NCBI GenBank assembly: GCA_934504065.1
Contig: CAKSVQ010000088.1
Location: 1-9,529, forward strand
DNA: 9,529 bases
Source: an uncultured Dysosmobacter sp.
Lineage (GTDB): Bacteria > Bacillota > Clostridia > Oscillospirales > Oscillospiraceae
Direction of reading: 5' to 3'
Shown: piece by piece, positions 1 to 8,000 of the stretch
How positions within the stretch are numbered: position 1 is the first letter of the stretch
Layout of the letters: the number at the start of each line of letters is the position of its first letter
Notes under the pieces: generated by a model
What the model saw: the letters and a program-made list of their open reading frames with translations, nothing else
The model's database searches: none
Told to the model about the DNA's origin: nothing
Translations under genes and position numbers: made by a program

Positions 1-780
1 GTCACCGTGCCCGCCATGACGGAGCAGCAGCTGCGCTATAACCTGCCCTATGAGTTCCGGGACTTTCTGACGGAGGAAAAGAACCGCTATTTCTTTGATT
101 ACTCCATGCAGAACATGCTGATGGACGAAGAGGGCCAGCCGGAGAAAATGGAGCTTTTCGCCTGCGCCATGCTCAAATCTGCGGTGGAGGAATACCGGAA
201 CATGTTCCGCCGGGCGGGCTTCAAGCTGAAGGTGCTCACCCCCACGGAAAGCGCGTATAGCGCTTTGCTTGCTGACTATATCCGCCGCGAGGGCGGAGGG
301 GAAGAGACGGACCGCTGCATCATTTCGCTGGGCCACCGCAGCGTGTACCTTTACATCTTCCACGGCAGCACCTTTGATTCCCGCCGCGGCGTGGAGCTGG
401 GCGGGGCCGATCTGGACGCCCAGATCGCCGACCATTGCAGCGTGGACATTCACGTGGCCCACAGCTATAAGCACAGCAATTATAACGACGTGCTGCATTC
501 GGATTACGCCCATGACCTCTATGCCCGCATGGCGGGCGAGATCGTCCGGGCTGTGAATTTTTACAACTACAATAACCGCGACCGGGAGCTGCGGGACCTG
601 TATCTCTGCGGCGGCGGCGCGGGCATCGAGCCCCTTTGCACCACCATTGCCGAGACCACCCGGCTGAACATCCATCCGGCGGCGGAGCTGCTGCCGGAGG
701 GCTGCCGCCCGGAGGAGAGCTGGCTGTATCTGCGGGCCATCGCGGGGGTGTTTGAGAGCTTCCGGGGAGGGAAACGATGA
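1..780 (+). CDS. pilM: PilM-like actin-fold ATPase of the type IV pilus platform (5' end missing)
   Basis: The frame is open from base 1, so the gene starts upstream; 259 residues are visible of the roughly 340-380 usual for PilM. In the family, PilM is a cytoplasmic FtsA-like protein that binds the N-terminal tail of PilN and links the pilus platform to the assembly ATPases. Visible family features: a VPAM stretch followed by a helix with LPYEFRDFL (the usual E-x3-(Y/F)-(I/L) site) near the left edge; an internal strand IISLGHRSVYLYIFHG (319-366), where the second phosphate-binding loop normally sits; SRRGVELGGADL (379-414), matching the family's R-x2-x-GG-x2-(L/I)-T pattern; and LYLCGGGAG (598-624), the adenosine-binding glycine motif near the C terminus. 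The phosphate-2 loop reads SLG rather than the usual DIG, so nucleotide binding may be altered. The stop overlaps the start of the PilN gene by 4 bases (ATGA). Identification rests on motifs plus the PilN/PilO neighbours; FtsA or MreB paralogues are less likely in this context. Confidence 0.82.
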   Translation, partial: VTVPAMTEQQLRYNLPYEFRDFLTEEKNRYFFDYSMQNMLMDEEGQPEKMELFACAMLKSAVEEYRNMFRRAGFKLKVLTPTESAYSALLADYIRREGGGEETDRCIISLGHRSVYLYIFHGSTFDSRRGVELGGADLDAQIADHCSVDIHVAHSYKHSNYNDVLHSDYAHDLYARMAGEIVRAVNFYNYNNRDRELRDLYLCGGGAGIEPLCTTIAETTRLNIHPAAELLPEGCRPEESWLYLRAIAGVFESFRGGKR

Positions 781-1400
781 ACGAAGTCAAGGAGAAAAAG
801 CGCCCCGCCCGGGTGCATGGTCGGTATCCCCGCAAGATCGGCATCAACATGAACATGCGGGAAAACCGTACCCGCGAGCTGGTCACGCTGGCCGTGGGCG
901 GCGTGCTGATCGTGATTTTGTGCGCCGTGACGGCCAAGTTCGGCGTCATCGACCAGTTCCAGCGTCTTTCCGCCGCGCAGGGGGAATATGAAAGCGTCCA
1001 CAGCCAGTATCTGGACGTGGAGCACCAGCTGGAGGACTATGACCGGGTGCTGGCGGAATACCGCACCTATTCCACCGACTGGATGAACTCCTCGGAGGAT
1101 TCCGAAAGCGAAAACGCCGACCTCTATGCCGCCGTGGACCGCCAGAAGGTGCTGGACCTTGTGGAACAGGACATGATGACCCGGGGCACGGTGAACTCGG
1201 TGTATGTTTCCGGGAATCTGGCCGTGGTCACCATGTCCGGCATGAGTCTGGACGGGATTTCCAGCATGTTTCAGAAGATCAGCGACAGCCCCATTGTTGC
1301 AAACGTGGAGCTGAACATGGCGGAGACGGAAAAGGAACACCCCGCTTCCATTTTGAATTTCTCGCTCAGTATTGAGCTCACCGGGGAGGTGGCCCAATGA
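777..1400 (+). CDS. pilN: PilN-like inner-membrane platform protein
   Basis: This is a 207-residue bitopic protein. The start is the ATG inside the ATGA overlap with PilM, preceded by a GGGGAGGG ribosome site at about 764-771. Residues 1-35 are basic and cytoplasmic. They contain INMNMRENR (23-31), which lines up with the INLLP-type motif by which PilN docks into the PilM groove. Residues about 36-54 form a single membrane segment (LVTLAVGGVLIVILCAVTA). Residues about 60-105 are charged and helical (likely coiled coil), followed by an acidic linker with SEDSESENAD. Residues about 118-207 form an alpha/beta region typical of the ferredoxin-like fold of PilN and GspL C-terminal domains. In the family, PilN pairs with PilO across the membrane and relays PilM state to the pilus base. 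The sequence is divergent from proteobacterial PilN; the call depends on topology, the tail motif and gene order. Confidence 0.8.
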   Translation: MNEVKEKKRPARVHGRYPRKIGINMNMRENRTRELVTLAVGGVLIVILCAVTAKFGVIDQFQRLSAAQGEYESVHSQYLDVEHQLEDYDRVLAEYRTYSTDWMNSSEDSESENADLYAAVDRQKVLDLVEQDMMTRGTVNSVYVSGNLAVVTMSGMSLDGISSMFQKISDSPIVANVELNMAETEKEHPASILNFSLSIELTGEVAQ

Positions 1401-1933
1401 ACCGGGAACTGACCGGCCGGGAAAAGGCCATGCTGCTCATCTTCATCGTGCTGGTGATCGTGCTGGGGTACTATAAGCTGATTTTAGAGCCCATCAACGA
1501 TCAGGTGGCCGATTACCGCGAGAGCACCTCGCAGGAGCAGACCGAGCTTGCCACCGAGCTTGTCCGCTTGCAGCAGATGCGGAAGATGGAGCAGTCCGTC
1601 GAGGAGCTGCGCCAAAGCGGCAAGGCCAAGCCCATCCCCGCTTACAGCAATTCGCGGCCGCTGATGGTGGAGCTGCACCGCATTCTGGCCGCCGCCACCG
1701 ACTATTCTCTGGACTTCTCCGCAGGCGTTTCCGAGGAGGATTACATCGTCCTGCGGCCCATCAACCTGACCTTTACCACCGGGACCTACGCCCAGAGCCG
1801 CGCCATTATCGACGCGCTCAGCGGCAGCGACTACCTCAACAAGATTTCGGACCTGAACATTCAGGTCAAGAAGGAGAATGCAAGCGGAGTGGAGACCTCC
1901 ATGGTCATTACGTACTTCGAAGTAAAGCAATAA
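1397..1933 (+). CDS. pilO: PilO-like inner-membrane platform protein
   Basis: This is a 178-residue protein. Its ATG overlaps the PilN stop as ATGA, with GGGGAGGT (1383-1390) as ribosome site, so the pair looks translationally coupled. The N terminus LTGREKAMLLIFIVLV is characteristic of PilO/GspM: a short cytoplasmic R-E-containing start and one membrane helix (about 11-30), ending in a LILEPI segment. Residues about 34-73 are rich in Q, E and R and look like a coiled coil. Residues about 85-178 form an alpha/beta domain fitting the PilO ferredoxin-like fold (strands such as YIVLRPINLTFTTG and the terminal VITYFEV). The family role is heterodimer formation with PilN to align the assembly platform. 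A 23-base gap follows before the giant prepilin, with no terminator-like hairpin, so the transcript probably continues. Confidence 0.8.
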   Translation: MNRELTGREKAMLLIFIVLVIVLGYYKLILEPINDQVADYRESTSQEQTELATELVRLQQMRKMEQSVEELRQSGKAKPIPAYSNSRPLMVELHRILAAATDYSLDFSAGVSEEDYIVLRPINLTFTTGTYAQSRAIIDALSGSDYLNKISDLNIQVKKENASGVETSMVITYFEVKQ

Positions 1934-1941
1934 CCCGTTAC

Positions 1942-1947
1942 AAGGAG
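1942..1947 (+). promoter_or_regulatory. Ribosome binding site of the giant prepilin
   Basis: AAGGAG lies 9 bases ahead of the ATG at 1957, in the 23-base gap after the PilO-like gene. It is a near-perfect anti-16S match and fixes the start, giving an 11-residue leader ahead of the prepilin cleavage site. The gap is too short for a convincing separate promoter. Confidence 0.85.
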
Positions 1948-1956
1948 ATATACGCG

Positions 1957-2064
1957 ATGAAAAGGGCAAACAGATTGGACAATCATGGCTTTACACTGCT
2001 GGAATTGCTTCTGGTGGTGGCGATCATTGTCACTCTGCTTGCCCTTGCTCTTATTCCGCTGACA
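1957..2064 (+). other. Class III prepilin leader and N-terminal pilin helix
   Basis: The leader is 11 residues with K2, R3 and R6 as basic residues and Gly11 at -1. The cleavage-site context is H-G|F-T-L-L-E, so Phe+1 (to be N-methylated in the family) and Glu+5 are both present. The hydrophobic segment covers residues about 12-36 and ends at a Pro (IPLTKY), as in many pilins. The prepilin peptidase is not in the window. Confidence 0.92.
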
Positions 2065-5000
2065 AAATATCAAAAGGAGTTCCGCCAGACCGAGCTGGAC
2101 AGCAAGGCCGAGCTGGTGTTCACCGCCGTGCAAAACCGCATGACGCAGCTGCAGGCCGCGGGCATGGAGACCCTGTACGCCAAGGACGCCGACGGCGTTT
2201 CCAAGCTGGGCCTCATTCCCCGCTGGAACAGCGACGAGCGGATCGACGAGAATACCCTCTACTATGTCACCTCGCAGGACCGGGACAGGGAAGGCAGCGC
2301 CGCCCGGGCCATCTTCCCGCCGGAGCAGGCCGATGCCGAGCTTTGGAGCGGCGACTGGGTGGTGGAATTCGACCCGGAGAGCAGCAGCGTGTACGCCGTG
2401 TTCTTCGGCGGCGACGACATGGCCCAGCGGTATACGCCGGAGGGCTTTAACGTGCTGCGCAGCCGCACCAACCGTCTGGACGACGGCGCGCGGGTGGGCT
2501 ATTACAGCGGCGACACCGTGGAGGTTGTCGAGACCGGAAAGCTGGAGCCGTATGTGGAGGTCATCAACGCCGACCACTTGCAGCTGCGGGTGACCTGCGC
2601 CCCGGCGGGCGTGAAGGACCTGAAGTTCAAGGTCCAGCTCTGGGAGCTGGACGCCGACGGCAACACCGTGGGCAGCGGCGTGAGCATAGAGCTCAAGCAG
2701 GGCGTGGACGGCGACACGGTGGGCTGGGTCTCGCCCAACTATGTGGCCACCATGACGCTGGACAGCCTGCGTGACGGGATGCGCTTTGGTCAGCAGTCCC
2801 GCTTTAAGGACCTGACCCCCGGCAAGAATCTGAAGATCACCGTCACCGTTTCCAGCGACGACCCGCTGATCGACTCGGCCAGCCGCACGGTGAAGACCAA
2901 CAGCCTCTTTGCCGATCTGGAAAACGACAATACCGCCGTGGTGAGCTATGGCCGCCACGTGCAGAATCTGGACAGTGCCTCCGGCCTGCCCGATACCATC
3001 ACGCAGGCCGTGCAGCGGCAGGACATCGACTTTTCCGCCGACGGCGACGACGAGTGGCAGACCCTGTATCCGAAGACCAATCGGCAGGACGAGGTGCGCT
3101 TCCGGCCCATTTCCAACAAGAACCTGACCCTGTTTGAAAACGAGAATATTTCCACCATCCCCGGGCAGGAGATGTATTCCGTGATCTACGATCTGCCTGT
3201 GGCCGTCAGCGGCGGCGTGGGCGGTTTGTTCGGCACGGTGGACGACGAGCTGGAGCTGCGGAATCTGCGGCTTTGCGGCGTGCAGGCGGTGAGCGATACC
3301 ACTGCCACCAGCAGCGTGGGCGCCCTCGCGGGCGACGTGCAGGGCAAGCTGAATGTCATCGGCTGCGAGACGTATCTCAGCCGCAGCCGGGGCCATCTGG
3401 ATGACGCGGAGCAGGAGTGGCTTAAGGGCAGCATCGTGGGCGGCCTTGTGGGCCACGTGGCCCGGGGCGCGGAGGTCACCATGGAGGATAGCCTTGCCGC
3501 CACCGTCCTCTCCGGCACGGAGGCCGCGGGCGGCCTTGTGGGCATGAGCGAGGGCGATCTTACCGTGGACCATTCCTACGCCGACTGCTATGTCAGCGCG
3601 GAAGACGGCGGCACGGCAAGCGGCCTTGTGGGCCTTGTCTCCACCGGGAGCGGCTTTTCCGTGACCAATGCCTACGCGGCGGGCTTCCTCACCGGGGATA
3701 CCACGACGGGCCTTGCGGGCGCTGACCTGAGCGGCAAGTATAAGCTGGAAAATGTTTACACGGCCTGCGCTCCGCTGGAGGGCGACAAGCTGACGTATTC
3801 CACCGTGCGCTCCGGCGCGGCGACGGGAACGCTTTACTACCTGTGCGACGGCGAGGAGAACGCCGCCGGAGTGCAGCGCAGCTGGAGCGGCAGCGCCGAC
3901 CGTGCCACTGCGGCGGCGGAGCTGGGCGAGGCGTTCACCGACGAGACCGGCGGACTGAACACCGTGGCCTATAACCTGAAAGTGAACGGCCTTGTGACCT
4001 ATACCTATCCCAAGCTGACGAACCTGACTCATTACGGCGACTGGAAGGCCAAGTTTGAATCCGGCGCACTGGCCTATTACGAGGTCTATACCTCCGGCAC
4101 CGGGTATGTTTACGGCTTCTTTGGCGGCAACAAGGACGAGCTGCGGGACCTGCCCATCGTGGGCGACGGTTACGGCGCGGTATACTCCGGGACCTCCCGC
4201 CCGGAGGACGTGACGGTGACGGTGGGCGGCACGGTCGTGACGCTGCGGGGCGCGACTGCTTTCCGCATTGTGGGCAAGGACGGCAACACCTATTGGCTGA
4301 TGCCCCTGCCCACGGAGGTCGTGAACCCCACCAGCGCGGTGGAGAACTTCTACGAAACGGCCAGCGCCAACGGCGCGACCTATTCCTTCAACCCCCACTT
4401 TGCAAAGACCGTGACGGGCGGCAAGGCCACGCTGGATAAGCAGGTGGAGCAGACCATCAGCATCCGCACGCCCCGGCAGCTTTATAACCTCAGCAAGTAT
4501 TACGACGGCTATCGGGAAATCGTCTCGGACCGGGCGCTGTTCCAGCAGGAGCGGGAGCTGGATTACGCGACCTACCTTTGGACGGAGTATTCGCTGGAGA
4601 CGGCCACCGTCAAGGCCCAGCGCCCCATCGGCAGAACGGCGGAGAGCTCTTTCCGCTATGACTATAACGGTAACAGCCATGTCATCACCAATGTGACCGT
4701 GACCGGGAATCTGGATTATATGGGACTGTTTGGTTGCAATCAGGGCACGCTGCGCAACATCGTGCTGGCAAAGGACGTGGCCGTGGGCGAGGAAGCGCCC
4801 ACCATCCGCATCTCCGCCAGCCTGCGCACGGCCTATCTTGGCGCGCTGGCAGGCCGGAACGAGGGCGTCATCACCAACTGCGCCGTTTCCGGCTATCAGC
4901 TCCGGGTGCAGGCATATCGGGCCAGCACCATGTATGTGGGCGGCCTTGTGGGCTATAACAGCGGGCGCATCCGCAGCTGCGGCGCGGATTTCCCCCTGAT

Positions 5001-8000
5001 TTACGGTGCCACGACTTATGCCACAGTCTATATCGGCGGCTTCGCGGGCGGCGGCACCGGACAGGTGCGCCAGAGCTATGCCATCGGCGCGGCCAACGTG
5101 GAGGAGATCAAGGGCGACGACAGCGTGACGCTGGCCGGATTCATGGCCGAAAACGGCGGCTCGATCCGGGACAGCTATTGCGCGGTGTCGCTGGTGTCGG
5201 CCTCCGGCGCGGCGGTGCGTGGCTTCTCGATGGAGGGCGGCAGCGTGACCGGGTGCTATTACCTGGACGGCGGCACGTACTCCTTCCGGGACAAGATCGC
5301 TTCTTACGACGCGCAGCGGGTCAGCGGCGCGACAGCGGTGACGGACGAGGAGCTGATGGCCCTTTCCATCACGGGCTTTGGCACGGCGGACGAGACATAT
5401 TGCCACGCGGCCACGGCGGGGGAGGACTTCCCCTATCCCGCCAGTGTGACGGCGGGCGGCGCGCGGGTGCACTACGGCGACTGGCCCGTGAAGGCCAATC
5501 TGGGCACGCTGGGCGTGTTCTACTGGGAGAACGAAGTGGGCGGCGCTAACAGCGGCTACCATTTCTCCTTCATCGGCTTTGAAAACGGCGTGGAAAAGCG
5601 GGACGAGAGCCTTTGCACCGTGCATAACGACGGCGGCGTGGTCACCGAGTATGGCTACGGCTATTTCTGGAAGGACGGCGAGACCCAGCCCTATGTGCGG
5701 ACGATCGAGCAAAAGAATATTTCCCAGCGGACAGATGTGAACGCCATTATGGAAAGGCAGGTGCCGGGGTATCGGTTTGCCTCCTATGTGACAGGGGAGG
5801 ACGGATTGCAGATCCTCTCCGCCAGCGAGCGTGACGAAACATGGACGCTGACCCACGGGACGGACACGTATACCTATCAGGTGAGCCCGTTCTTCGGGTG
5901 CGCGTTCAACTATATGGGCGGCCGGGGCATCGCGGGGACGGAGGACAACATCCGGCCCGGCGAAGAGGACTGCCCGTATCAGGTGCGGTCGGTAGCGCAG
6001 TTACAGTATATCAACTGGAGTTACTATGGCGGCACAGGCTCGACAAGCCGCTATGTCAACTCCAGCACCTACCAATATTTCCCCTATCTGCAATATGCAA
6101 CCGTCACATGGACGGGCACACAGGGCCGCAGAGCCGCAGAGCAGGCGCGCCCTGCGCAGTTCTGGCAGCAGACCCACGACCTTAACGGCGCGGGGCAGGC
6201 TGGAACGGGGAATGCTGCGGACCAGAGCGATGCCAAGGATAATCAGATGTTTTCGCCGATTGCCGGAGCTGTGGCACATTCTTCCAGCGAGACGGGGTAT
6301 GATGTGGTGTTGTACAGCTGGTTTGGTGGCAGTTACGATGGCGAAAGCTATTACATCAAAAACATCAACATCGATTCACCCTGCTATAACGTGGGCCTGT
6401 TTGGCACGACAGCAGGTGCCGACATCAAAAACATCGTGCTTTACAGCGACAACAGTGCCTATATCCGGCGCAGCACGGCGCGATCCAACTGGGATGAACA
6501 GACCGCAAATCAAAGCAGTGTGTCGAGCGTGGAGAAGTACCAGTGTGCTTATACGCTGGGCGGTCTTGCGGGCATTGCCTATGAATATCAGGGCGAAACG
6601 GGGGCAGTGATCTCCAACTGTGCCATTGCAGGCTACATTATTGATGACAGCAGTCATAACGCGCTCAAGCCCGGCGAGGCGACCATTGGCGGGCTGTTAG
6701 GCGTTTCCAACGTGGATCTCAAGCAGTGTTCCGCTGTGGTGGATATTCAGATCAACTGCACTCACCGCTGGGAAAATGACGGTGGTCTGAACTCTGCCAT
6801 GTGGGGTAATTTTATCCGTGTAGGCGGTCTTGTGGGAGGTCTGCGGTACAAGGCCACGGACTGCTATACCGGCGGCAAAATCGTGATTAGCAAGGATACA
6901 CTGATTGAGCAGGTGAAATATTACAACAAATGGGGGGCGTATGACACATACAATGACCGTTTTACCGACGGCAGCGAGGCTGTGCAGGTGAAGTGGCCCT
7001 CTCCGCGGAAAAACGGATCAAACAGCAACGCCAACCCCGGTACCTATGTGTTTGTCGGTGGTATTGGTGCCAGCGGTTTTTCCTCCAACTTTACGAACTT
7101 CTCCGGTAAAAACGGTAGTACTGACGGTGCGCCGAAGTTTTATAACTGCTATACATACATGGACCTGCCGGATATGGAGGGCACCATTGTGGGCATTGCC
7201 TTGATTGGCTCTGTTGCGGACCGTTATCGCTATACCACCTGTACCATTGAAAACTGCTATTACCTCGACAGCACGAAAAGCGGTATTTCCTTTGAAAAGC
7301 TTTCCAAAACGTGGAACCCGGGGAAGACTTCCATGGAGACGCTGATGAGCCGAGGTACTAACCGGGAGGATATGCTCAACGGCAACATGAATTTCCTGAA
7401 AGATTACCTTTGGGAAGCGGCGGGCAGTCAGACCACGCCCACCCGGATTTACAGCCGCAGCTATGATCAGATGTCCTCCGAGAGTTTTAAAACAGAACTG
7501 GGCAAGTCCTATGATTGGGTTACGGTGGAGGAGCAGACCGAGACTGGCAGCACAGAGCTGGTGCACGGAAAATACAGCTTCCCCGGCGACGTGGACGAGC
7601 TGCTGGGGCAGGATTATCCCTTCCCCACGGTGCTGCGGCAGGACAAGAACGGCGAGACCGTCAATTTGCACTACGGCAGCTGGCCGCTTCACGGCGTGTT
7701 CTGGCCCGAGGGAATCACCAGCATGGACCTCATTGCGGACTATGATGCGGCGGAGCGCCTTTCCTACATCAATCTGGAGCTCACGCCCCATGAGGTGATC
7801 GTGCCCGCCACGGCGAACGTGACGTTCACCTATACGGAAAAGGACATCGTGCGGGCAGAGGTAACGGGGCAGAGCAGCTCCGGCGGCTTCAATGTGCGGC
7901 TCATCGGCCTGCGCCCAGGCGCCACCGAGGTGACCGCCAAGGTGGAGTTCCAAAGCGGGGCGCAGATGGTCTCTTACACGGCCCGACTGGTGGTGACTGT

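Noticed and set aside
1942..1953. AAGGAGATATAC ahead of the giant prepilin is identical to the ribosome-site segment of common T7 expression vectors
   Set aside because: No flanking vector sequence (promoter, operator, tag) is present, and the segment sits naturally between two operon genes. A consensus Shine-Dalgarno followed by an AT-rich spacer can match by chance.
1934..1956. Possible promoter or terminator between the PilO-like gene and the giant prepilin
   Set aside because: The 23 bases hold only the ribosome site; no inverted repeat with a T tract and no convincing -35/-10 pair fits.
1861..5856. A 1331-codon open frame on the minus strand, antisense to the giant prepilin
   Set aside because: It is codon-aligned with the sense gene, so it stays open simply because the sense gene avoids TTA, CTA and TCA codons. 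Its upstream limit is the first TTA codon at 6001. The predicted protein is low-complexity (H, G, A, V and R rich) with no recognisable domain, while the sense protein has clear families.
6932..6937. A run of six G in the giant prepilin as a possible phase-variation tract
   Set aside because: Six bases is short for a contingency tract, the frame is intact, and a single run of this length is expected by chance in GC-rich DNA.
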